A stretch of 5,181 nucleotides of DNA from Nitrososphaerota archaeon. GTDB lineage: Archaea > Thermoproteota > EX4484-205 > JAAOZO01. Below the pieces are notes generated by a model. It saw only the letters and a list, made by a program, of their open reading frames with translations, ran no database searches and was not told the origin of the DNA. The translations under genes were made by a program, and so were the position numbers. The DNA lies in the NCBI GenBank assembly GCA_011605715.1, contig JAAOZO010000153.1, positions 1-5,181 on the forward strand, read 5' to 3'. Positions 1 through 5,181 of the stretch are shown here, piece by piece (positions within the stretch are counted from its first letter, which is position 1; each line of letters starts with the position of its first letter).

Positions 1-1336
1 GTCTATAAAGGAACTTAAAAACCTTCTTAAGAAATTTTATGATGAACACAAATCTAGCTCTTGGATAATTGGCAGAGGATGGGATCAAGAACTCTTTAGG
101 GAAAAACGTTGGCCAACACGATGGGATATAGATGAAGTTGTACCAGATGTTCCTGTAATGCTTACTAGAGTGTGTGGACATGCTGCTGTAGTGAATACAA
201 AGGCTCTTGAAATCATTGATTTACCTCAAAACATTCTTGAGAGTTCATACTTCCATAAGAACGAAAAAGGTTTGCCAACAGGAGTTGTATTGGAAGGTGC
301 AGTAGAACTATTTAGGAGTAAAATAAAGTTCAGTATGGAAGAAATTGAAAAAATGCTAAGTCAAGCATTGGCTTATGCCACTTCTCTTGGCGTAACAACA
401 GTCGGTTTCATGTCTTGTAATTTAGCTACTTTTGCATCTTTACAATCTCTAAGACTTAGAAGAACATTTCCAGTAAGAGTAAGAACTTATATGTCTGAGG
501 GGTTAGACCTTATTTCAACTCTAGGCATTGGAAGAAGTTTTGGCGATGAATACCTAAAAATTATGGGTATAAAACTTTTTGTTGATGGTTCTCTTGGCGC
601 TAGAACAGCGTTGCTTTCTAAACCCTATAATGACGATGCATCAACTTTAGGAACTCTTGTAACAGAAAAACAAAATTTAGTAAGCATGGTAAGGAAAGCT
701 CATGAGAATAAACTGCAAGTGGCTATTCATGCTATTGGAGATGCTGCAGTTGATGTTGCTCTTGAAGCATACAGTACGCTTGGCTCAAACCTAGAGAAAT
801 ATCGACATAGAATAGAACATGCTTCTATAGTTAGACCTGAGCAAGTAAAAAAGATGGCAAAGCTCGGAGTTTGTGCTTCTGTTCAGCCACATTTTACCAT
901 ATCAGATTGGTGGATTGAAAGTAGAGTAGGAAAGGAAAGAGTTTTGTGGGCTTATCCTTTTAGATCTATGATCAAATCAAAAGTAAAAGTTGGTTTTTCT
1001 ACAGATAGCCCAGTAGAACCACTAAATCCTTGGGAGACAGTGTATGCTGCAGTAACTAGAGGAGAAGATACTGATTTTAGTAACTATTCATCAAAAGAGA
1101 AATTGTCTTTAAAAGAGGCTCTTTTCTGTTATACAATTGGGTCTGCTTACTTGCTATTTGAGGAAAAAAACGTTGGTAGTTTAGAAGAAGGAAAGTATGC
1201 AGATTTTATAGTTATCAACAAGGATCCATTTGAAGTTGACTTAGAAGAACTAAAAAATATGAAAACATTGATGACTGTTGTTGCAGGAAAAATCATGTAC
1301 AAATCTCCTAAATTGAAAGATATTGCTAGTTTTTAG
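1..1336 (+). CDS. Metal-dependent amidohydrolase, YtcJ/AepA-like (partial, 5' end outside window)
   Basis: Predicted TIM-barrel amidohydrolase (amidohydrolase family 3, YtcJ-like). Such enzymes hydrolyse amide-type bonds at a metal centre; the substrate here cannot be read from sequence. The frame is open from position 2, giving 444 visible residues. The first ATG (158) lies inside conserved sequence: the 52 codons before it carry GRGWDQELF and WPTRWDIDEVVPDVPV, typical of the family, so 158 is not the start. With relatives around 500-540 residues, roughly 60-100 N-terminal residues, including the usual HxH metal motif, are probably missing. Counting from the ATG at 158, visible motifs are GHAAVVNTKAL (7-17), IKLFVDGSLGARTA (138-151), HAIGDAA with H191, RIEHASIV with H221, QPHF with H245, and FSTDSPVEPLNPW with D283, the expected strand-8 aspartate. 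The end has the GSLEEGKYADFIV signature of the small composite beta domain. No signal peptide can be assessed. Family is secure, function is not. Confidence 0.93.
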   Translation, partial: SIKELKNLLKKFYDEHKSSSWIIGRGWDQELFREKRWPTRWDIDEVVPDVPVMLTRVCGHAAVVNTKALEIIDLPQNILESSYFHKNEKGLPTGVVLEGAVELFRSKIKFSMEEIEKMLSQALAYATSLGVTTVGFMSCNLATFASLQSLRLRRTFPVRVRTYMSEGLDLISTLGIGRSFGDEYLKIMGIKLFVDGSLGARTALLSKPYNDDASTLGTLVTEKQNLVSMVRKAHENKLQVAIHAIGDAAVDVALEAYSTLGSNLEKYRHRIEHASIVRPEQVKKMAKLGVCASVQPHFTISDWWIESRVGKERVLWAYPFRSMIKSKVKVGFSTDSPVEPLNPWETVYAAVTRGEDTDFSNYSSKEKLSLKEALFCYTIGSAYLLFEEKNVGSLEEGKYADFIVINKDPFEVDLEELKNMKTLMTVVAGKIMYKSPKLKDIASF

Positions 1337-1352
1337 AAAGCTTAATATCTTT
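1316..1352. terminator. Inverted repeat across convergent stop codons, possible bidirectional terminator
   Basis: AAAGATATT (1316-1324) and AATATCTTT (1344-1352) form a perfect 9-bp stem. GCT (1325-1327) can pair further with AGC (1339-1341) across a 2-nt bulge, leaving an 11-nt loop. The structure covers the TAG of the amidohydrolase (1334-1336) and the last bases of the opposing gene (TAA at 1351-1353). The location suggests a shared 3'-end hairpin for both transcripts. Against this, the stem is AT-rich, there is no long U-tract after it on either strand, and archaeal termination relies mainly on U-tracts. Confidence 0.35.
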
Positions 1353-1932
1353 ACTGTCGTATAGAGAACTCATCTGAGCCTAGCGTTGGCAAAACAATAA
1401 GTAAGAAAGAATCTGAAATTGTATTTGGGACAGCTGCAATTAAGTAGTACAAAACGAAAGAATTCTGTACTACTTCTGATGACTGTAACATCCAAACGAA
1501 AAGCACAAAGAGGAATATTAGAACTAAGTCTACTTTTACAGATATTGAGCCATATTGCCTACCTCTTACATTTTTTGCATTATGTAAATACACACCAGAT
1601 AAAAGAAAAACTAAGCTTATAAAAAGTGAAAGACTTCCGACGAATAAGAAAAGATTTGATAGAAGAATTATACTTTCTTTGCTCCAGAGAGTTGAAGAAA
1701 ACGAAGATACGTTGATGTAAGAGAAGACAACTGTGATGCCTCTAAAAAAGCTGAGAACTGAAGAAATGAGAGATGCTATAAAAGATGCGTAAAATATGCT
1801 TCCTTCTGAAGGTCTTTCTACTATATAATTTCTGAAACAATGAGAACAATAGTACTTTCCGTTGAAGAAAACAGCTTCGGACTTTAGTATTTTGTCTTTG
1901 CAGATGCTACATTCTACAATTTCCGAACTCAT
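1351..1932 (-). CDS. Uncharacterised zinc-ribbon-like multi-pass membrane protein (193 aa)
   Basis: I do not recognise a named family. The N-terminus carries a treble-clef or LIM-like knuckle, C8-x2-C11 and C29-x2-C32, with NGKYYCSHCF around the second pair, which would bind one zinc ion on the cytosolic side. After a short linker come about four hydrophobic segments at roughly residues 45-72, 88-117, 131-150 and 158-182, so the rest is membrane-embedded. It ends with a short polar tail (GSDEFSIRQ). There is no signal peptide; the knuckle comes first. The ATG at 1932 is supported by a TATA-like box about 33 nt upstream, leaving only a few nt of leader and no Shine-Dalgarno sequence. The gene is monocistronic as far as visible and converges on the amidohydrolase with a 14-bp gap. 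Archaeal proteins of this build (zinc ribbon plus a few membrane helices) are common and mostly of unknown role; a sensing or protein-handling job would be a guess. Confidence 0.8.
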   Translation of the reverse strand: MSSEIVECSICKDKILKSEAVFFNGKYYCSHCFRNYIVERPSEGSIFYASFIASLISSVLSFFRGITVVFSYINVSSFSSTLWSKESIILLSNLFLFVGSLSLFISLVFLLSGVYLHNAKNVRGRQYGSISVKVDLVLIFLFVLFVWMLQSSEVVQNSFVLYYLIAAVPNTISDSFLLIVLPTLGSDEFSIRQ

Positions 1933-1956
1933 TATTTAAATCTAGGAACTTTAGAT

Positions 1957-1973
1957 AAAGCTTTTTAAACTTT
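1957..1973 (-). promoter_or_regulatory. TATA/BRE-like promoter of the zinc-ribbon membrane gene
   Basis: Read on the - strand the sequence is AAAG followed by TTTAAAAA (1969-1962) and GCTTT. This resembles an archaeal BRE purine run plus TATA box. Its centre is about 33 nt from the ATG at 1932, so transcription starting some 25 nt downstream of the box would begin near 1940 and give a leader of about 8 nt or less. This matches the absence of a Shine-Dalgarno sequence there. Assigned by pattern and spacing only. Confidence 0.5.
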
Positions 1974-2111
1974 GCTGTAACTTCTTAATTATCGTTAACC
2001 TAAGCTTCATACCATTACTCTAAGTTTTTGAACTATGTTAAATTACTTCTTCTTAGTTAATCAAATGAAATAAGTTAAGTCAAAACGTGTTCAAGTCCAC
2101 GAACTCTCTTA

Positions 2112-2204
2112 CTAAAAGGAAAATAATCGTCGAAGTTTTAGTTCTATCCTTTGTATTTCTCTTTCCATTACTTCGAGGAACCAATTCATAAGTTCGATAA
2201 ACAA
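2112..2204 (-). CDS. Candidate small protein, 30 codons, TTG start (weak)
   Basis: This is a short open frame in the otherwise gene-free 345-bp divergent region. The TTG at 2204-2202 is preceded by GAGGT (2216-2212) with a 7-nt spacer, a fair Shine-Dalgarno sequence; an in-frame ATG follows at 2189. The product begins FIELMNWFLEV and continues MEREIQRIELKLRRLF, then ends with SF. It reads as an amphipathic, highly charged helix, with L, V, M, I and F at helical spacing and E, R and K between them. The coding strand is purine-rich, like the neighbouring genes. The AT-rich element at 2241-2260 could serve as its promoter, giving a leader of about 20 nt. It could be a chance frame, since 30 open codons are not rare at this base composition. 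No family is recognised. Confidence 0.25.
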   Translation of the reverse strand: MFIELMNWFLEVMEREIQRIELKLRRLFSF

Positions 2205-2240
2205 GACTTAAACCTCTACAAGCTTCTTGGCTTAGAAAAA

Positions 2241-2260
2241 CTTAAAATTTAAATTATACT
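2241..2260. promoter_or_regulatory. TATA element of the ogg-nth operon, near-symmetric and possibly bidirectional
   Basis: CTTAAAATTTAAATTATACT contains TTTAAATTA (2248-2256), centred 26 nt upstream of the GTG at 2278. In archaea this spacing places the transcript start at or next to the start codon, so ogg is probably leaderless; no Shine-Dalgarno sequence precedes the GTG. The core AAATTTAAATT is nearly identical on the other strand. TBP could in principle also direct a - strand transcript starting near 2224, just ahead of the candidate small ORF. Confidence 0.55.
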
Positions 2261-2277
2261 AAGAAAGCATTGTTCTC

Positions 2278-3156
2278 GTGCAAAGGAACAACGAAGTAAT
2301 ACAGGCAATAAAGGATTTTCAAAAACTTCATGGAAAAGAAGTTACAATAGAAATGTTAAACATAGAAGACGATAAAATTTATGTTCTTTTTGGTGGAAAT
2401 ATTTGCAATACTTGCAGTACTTATGATTATTTTGAAGATTTTATTGTTTCTCTTGAAAAATTTTCTTCAAGTCCATGGATTATGGCTTCTGTAGAAGATT
2501 TACATACATCCTATAAGGTAGTATACGTTAAGGCTGACTTTATTAAAGATCTAAAAAGCTTAAAGGAAGAAGTAGGAGAGAAAGTAAATGAAAGAATAAA
2601 AGAGTTTGAAGAAGTTAAGAAAAAAGGTGAAAAAGATGTTTTTAAGGAACTATGTTTTTGTATCCTTACTGCAAACTTTACGGCAAGGGGAGGGATAAGA
2701 ATCCAAGAAGAGATTGGTGATGGCTTTTTATCACTTTCAAAAGAAGAACTTAGGGATAAGCTCAAGTCTTTAGGACATAGATTTCCGAATACCAGAGCTG
2801 AATATATTTTTGAGGCTAGGGAACATATAAAAACTATATTTGAGCTTGTCAATTCAAACTTAACAGGAAAAGAAATCAGAGAATATTTAGTAAAAAATAT
2901 AAAAGGTTTAGGTTACAAGGAAGCAAGTCATTTCTTGAGAAACATTGGTTACAAAGACGTTGCTATTATTGATAGGCATATTTTAAAGTTTTTATCTAAC
3001 AAAGGCTTGATAAACTTTGAGAATAGAAGCTTAACTAAGAAGAGATATCTTGAGACTGAAAAGATATTAGAAGCAATTGCTAAAAAGCTTAACTTTAACT
3101 TAGCTGAACTTGACCTTTACATTTGGTACAAGATGACAGGTGAAATACTAAAATGA
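2278..3156 (+). CDS. ogg: 8-oxoguanine DNA glycosylase/AP lyase, Ogg2 type, with N-terminal extension
   Basis: Bifunctional base-excision-repair enzyme that removes 8-oxoguanine from DNA and cleaves the abasic site by beta-elimination. Residues from about 94 to 292 match the archaeal Ogg2 family (usually about 205-210 aa). Visible motifs are FKELCFCILTANFTARGGI (122-140), the helix-hairpin-helix GLGYKEASHFLRN with the predicted Schiff-base lysine K214, and AIIDRHIL with catalytic aspartate D232, 18 residues on as in the superfamily. The C-terminus LDLYIWYKMTGEILK ends in a lysine (K292); in Ogg2 enzymes the terminal lysine is reported to help distinguish 8-oxoguanine from guanine. Residues 1-85 are extra and carry VLFGGNICNTCSTYDYFEDF (36-55) with a CxxC pair, C43/C46. 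The GTG start is chosen because TAA lies in frame at 2260-2262, no ATG/GTG/TTG falls between, and a TATA element sits 26 nt upstream. It is the first gene of an operon with nth. Confidence 0.93.
   Translation: MQRNNEVIQAIKDFQKLHGKEVTIEMLNIEDDKIYVLFGGNICNTCSTYDYFEDFIVSLEKFSSSPWIMASVEDLHTSYKVVYVKADFIKDLKSLKEEVGEKVNERIKEFEEVKKKGEKDVFKELCFCILTANFTARGGIRIQEEIGDGFLSLSKEELRDKLKSLGHRFPNTRAEYIFEAREHIKTIFELVNSNLTGKEIREYLVKNIKGLGYKEASHFLRNIGYKDVAIIDRHILKFLSNKGLINFENRSLTKKRYLETEKILEAIAKKLNFNLAELDLYIWYKMTGEILK
3138..3143 (+). promoter_or_regulatory. Shine-Dalgarno site of nth
   Basis: AGGTGA lies inside the end of ogg, 9 nt before the nth ATG. It is a full match to the 3' end of typical archaeal 16S rRNA. 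It fixes the nth start and shows that this genome uses Shine-Dalgarno initiation for an internal operon gene, in contrast to the apparently leaderless ogg. Confidence 0.75.
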
Positions 3157-3809
3157 CAATAGACAACTCAAACATTGATACCATAGTCTCAATACTTGAA
3201 AAAAGAATAAAAAGAGAAGCATACGTAACGAAAATATCAAAGAAAGACAAAGACCCGTTTAAAGTATTAGTTTCTACAGTTCTAAGCTCTAGAACAAAGG
3301 ATGAAATAACCGAGGAAGCTTCTGAAAGGCTTTTTTCAGTGGTAAAAAAACCAGAAGATATCTTAAAACTAAGCTTAAGCAGACTTGAAAACTTAATTTA
3401 TCCTGTCGGATTTTATAAGGTTAAGGCAAAAAGGTTAAAAGAACTTTCCGATTACTTAATTAAGAAGTACGATGGAAAAGTACCAGATGATTTAGAAGAG
3501 TTACTTAAGCTACCAGGAGTTGGAAGAAAAACTGCAAATCTAGTTATCACTCTTGCTTTTAATAAGTACGGAATATGTGTAGATACACATGTACATAGAA
3601 TAGTTAATAGGTGGGGTTACGTACGGACAAAATCTCCTGTTGAAACTGAAGTTGCATTAAGAAAGAAGTTACCAAAAAAGTATTGGAAGAAGATAAATAA
3701 TTTATTAGTGGTTTTCGGAAAGTCAGTATGCAAACCTGTGAGACCAATGTGCAGTTCGTGCGCTATAAGTAACTATTGTCCAAAGATAGGAGTAAAAGTT
3801 CACTCTTAA
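3153..3809 (+). CDS. nth: Endonuclease III, [4Fe-4S] DNA glycosylase/AP lyase
   Basis: Base-excision-repair enzyme that removes oxidised pyrimidines and nicks the resulting abasic site. At 218 aa it has the normal family length. It shows TVLSSRTKDE (42-51) in the substrate-helix region, the helix-hairpin-helix LPGVGRKTA (120-128) with catalytic lysine K126, and ICVDTHVHRIVNRWG with catalytic aspartate D144; these correspond to K120 and D138 of the E. coli enzyme. The C-terminal cluster ligands are C193-x6-C200-x2-C203-x5-C209, the canonical spacing. The lysine argues for a bifunctional Nth rather than a MIG- or MutY-type monofunctional relative. The ATG overlaps the ogg stop as ATGA (3153-3156) and has AGGTGA 9 nt upstream, so translation is probably coupled and both proteins come from one transcript. 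All key residues are present, and the protein should be active and cytosolic. Confidence 0.97.
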   Translation: MTIDNSNIDTIVSILEKRIKREAYVTKISKKDKDPFKVLVSTVLSSRTKDEITEEASERLFSVVKKPEDILKLSLSRLENLIYPVGFYKVKAKRLKELSDYLIKKYDGKVPDDLEELLKLPGVGRKTANLVITLAFNKYGICVDTHVHRIVNRWGYVRTKSPVETEVALRKKLPKKYWKKINNLLVVFGKSVCKPVRPMCSSCAISNYCPKIGVKVHS

Positions 3810-3819
3810 AGAATTGCAT

Positions 3820-5181
3820 TTAAACTAAACTTATCAAGTCTTGAATAAAAAATGGAAGAACTATTAACAATATGTCCATTGCAACCATTGAAACTAACAT
3901 AAAAGTTGGAACTTTAATTTTTTCTTCGTTTCCATTTGATAAAACTAAACATCTCATTATTTTTAAGTAATATGGGAAGGATAAAATGAATGAAGCCAAT
4001 ACTACTAGAAGAATAACAAATCTTTCTAGGGAAATTCCTGAGCTAGCTATTGCTACTAAGGAAAAAAATTTCGAGAAGAATCCTAACGTTAGTGGGAAAC
4101 CCATCAAGCTTAGTGTAGATAGGAGCACTGTAAATTTAATTTCTAGAGGGATATTTCTTTTTTTAGCACTACTCAAGCTCAATGTTGAGTAGCTTTTAGA
4201 GATAAAGCCAGACACCAAGAATAGAGAAGACTTCGCAATGGCATGAGCAAAAAGTTGAAGAACCATAGCCTCAATAGCAAGCTTAGAACCAATTGAGATT
4301 AGTAGCGTAGCAATTCCAAGGTTGAATATTGTTGAGTATGCTAGTAACCTTTTGAAATTGTCTTGCGCAAACGCTAAAACATTTGGAAAAGTTATTGAAA
4401 AGAAAGATATTATGAATAGAGTTTCCCTCCACCACCATTCGTTAGTTGGAAAGATGAGTGGCATAAACCTAGAAAAAGCATAGATTCCAAGTGTCACGAT
4501 AACTCCGGAAAGTGCCGAGCTTACTGGAGCTAGAGCATTAGCGTGAAGTTCTGGAAGCCAAAAATGAAGTGGGAACAATGCAGCTTCAATTCCAAAACTA
4601 ACCAGGAGTAAAGACTGAATTAGAAGAGAAACTTTTGGGTCTATCTTACTAATTTGAGCTGGTAAGAGTTGAAAACTTAAAGTGCCAGTACTACCATAGA
4701 TTAAAGCAGTTGCAAAAAAGTAAAAACCACTACCTATGCTCACCATTCTCATGTATCTTACGCTTGCCATTATTGAAGGCGCATCCCTTGTGAACAGCGA
4801 AATTAGAATAACCACTATCGCAACACCTTCATAAAGAACGAAGAAGGTAAATAAATCTCCAGCTGTAACTGTTCCTAGAGATAGGGAGTATAAAAACAAG
4901 AAAGAAGAATAAAAATCTGCTTGGTCTGCTCTACCTTTCATGTAGTCGAAGCTATAGAGTAACGAAAAAACAAAAATAATTGAAAACATAATCAAGAAGA
5001 ACAATGAAAAATTGTCTATAAACATATATGCTCCATTTTGGTCTCCGTAGTAAATGTTACTTATTTTAGCATAAATTAAGTAAAAAGCGAGTACAAGTGG
5101 AGGTAAGGACGATAAAAAGCTCAATAGTTTTATTATAGATTGTTTTTCTCCAAAAAACCTTGAAACAAAATAGACTACAAC
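3820..5181 (-). CDS. Proton-translocating antiporter-like subunit, NuoL/M/N-Mrp-hydrogenase family (partial, 5' end outside window)
   Basis: Polytopic membrane subunit of the family that pumps protons or Na+ in complex I, Mrp antiporters and group-4 hydrogenases. The frame stays open to the right edge (453 visible codons); a TTG at 5124-5122 is internal, since 19 further sense codons (VVVYFVSRFFGEKQS...) precede it and look like a normal family N-terminus. Numbering from that TTG, the conserved helix-5 glutamate is E99 (FFVLYEG). The broken-helix region reads FGIEAALFPLHFWLPELH, then APVSSALSG, and later come DNFKRLLAYS (K259), HAIAKSSLFLVSG (K298) and GFPLTLGFFSKF (K352). The length, with about 14 helices and no long C-terminal lateral helix, fits NuoM/NuoN/MrpD rather than full NuoL. 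One oddity is that the helix-7 lysine expected in G-x-K-A is glutamate (E180). Which complex it belongs to cannot be told, because partner genes lie upstream outside the window. It converges on nth with a 10-bp gap. Confidence 0.88.
   Translation of the reverse strand, partial: VVVYFVSRFFGEKQSIIKLLSFLSSLPPLVLAFYLIYAKISNIYYGDQNGAYMFIDNFSLFFLIMFSIIFVFSLLYSFDYMKGRADQADFYSSFLFLYSLSLGTVTAGDLFTFFVLYEGVAIVVILISLFTRDAPSIMASVRYMRMVSIGSGFYFFATALIYGSTGTLSFQLLPAQISKIDPKVSLLIQSLLLVSFGIEAALFPLHFWLPELHANALAPVSSALSGVIVTLGIYAFSRFMPLIFPTNEWWWRETLFIISFFSITFPNVLAFAQDNFKRLLAYSTIFNLGIATLLISIGSKLAIEAMVLQLFAHAIAKSSLFLVSGFISKSYSTLSLSSAKKRNIPLEIKFTVLLSTLSLMGFPLTLGFFSKFFSLVAIASSGISLERFVILLVVLASFILSFPYYLKIMRCLVLSNGNEEKIKVPTFMLVSMVAMDILLIVLPFFIQDLISLV

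Noticed and set aside
1419..1622. + strand open frame opposite the zinc-ribbon gene.
   Set aside because: Antisense shadow; no ribosome binding site or recognisable domain.
1951..2010. A 19-codon - strand frame beginning MKLRLTIIKK.
   Set aside because: Very short, without a ribosome binding site, and running through the promoter of the zinc-ribbon gene; likely chance.
2084..2106. A GTTCAAGTCC stretch resembling a tRNA T-loop.
   Set aside because: The flanking bases do not form a 5-bp T-stem, and no acceptor, D or anticodon arms are found around it. Only short 4-bp hairpins are possible.
2130..2176. A 7-bp inverted repeat TCGAAGT...ACTTCGA.
   Set aside because: The loop is 33 nt, the stem cannot be extended, and such a pair is expected by chance in a region of this size.
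2087..2191. A 34-codon + strand frame (GTG start) with a basic N-terminus and a hydrophobic stretch (VEVLVLSFVFLFPLL), resembling a one-helix membrane protein.
   Set aside because: It has no Shine-Dalgarno sequence and no convincing TATA box at the right distance. It lies opposite the - strand small ORF, where Phe/Leu/Val codons are the expected complements of Lys/Glu-rich codons. It is the less likely of the two.
2511..2852. Long - strand open frame inside ogg.
   Set aside because: Antisense shadow of a confidently identified gene; low-complexity Ser/Phe-rich product without motifs.
3806..3823. A TTAAA...TTTAA stem between the convergent nth and membrane-subunit stops.
   Set aside because: Only 5 AT pairs, which is trivial in AT-rich DNA; no U-tract follows.
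3912..3930. A T-rich run on the + strand about 100 bp after nth, a possible archaeal terminator.
   Set aside because: It is fully explained as the complement of Glu-Glu-Lys-Ile-Lys codons in the opposing gene; a role in termination cannot be separated from coding.
3986..4192. + strand open frame opposite the antiporter-like gene.
   Set aside because: Antisense shadow of a conserved membrane protein frame.

Overview
The window is AT-rich and looks archaeal, most likely from a thermophilic member of the Thermoproteota; the phylum is an inference. Three things point to archaea. The 8-oxoguanine glycosylase is of the Ogg2 type typical of archaea. Two gene starts sit about 26-33 nt downstream of TATA-like boxes, which fits leaderless or nearly leaderless transcripts. 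One downstream operon gene has a good archaeal Shine-Dalgarno sequence (AGGTGA). I see no rRNA, tRNA, CRISPR array, insertion sequence or phage gene.

Layout, left to right. (1) Positions 1-1336, + strand: the 3' part of a YtcJ/AepA-like metal-dependent amidohydrolase whose start lies before the window. (2) Positions 1351-1932, - strand: a small uncharacterised membrane protein with an N-terminal CxxC...CxxC zinc-ribbon-like knuckle. It converges on the amidohydrolase, and a 9-bp perfect inverted repeat (1316-1324/1344-1352) spans both stop codons. (3) Positions 1933-2277: a 345-bp divergent intergenic region. It holds the promoter of the membrane protein, an AT-rich near-symmetric TATA element serving the repair operon and possibly both directions, and a candidate 30-codon small ORF on the - strand with its own Shine-Dalgarno sequence. 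(4) Positions 2278-3809, + strand: a two-gene base-excision-repair operon. An Ogg2-type 8-oxoguanine glycosylase/AP lyase with an unusual ~85-residue N-terminal extension is followed, through a 4-base ATGA overlap, by a [4Fe-4S] endonuclease III. (5) Positions 3820-5181, - strand: the C-terminal ~453 codons of a proton-translocating NuoL/M/N / Mrp / group-4 hydrogenase antiporter-type subunit, running off the right edge and converging on nth with a 10-bp gap.

The repair operon is the clearest functional unit: Ogg removes oxidised guanine and Nth removes oxidised pyrimidines, each with its own AP-lyase step, and translation appears coupled. The other genes show no obvious link to it. No clearly new multi-gene system is visible. 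The most interesting points are the N-terminal domain on Ogg, the replacement of a normally conserved membrane lysine by glutamate in the antiporter-like subunit, the unidentified zinc-ribbon membrane protein, and the possible small ORF in the divergent intergenic region.
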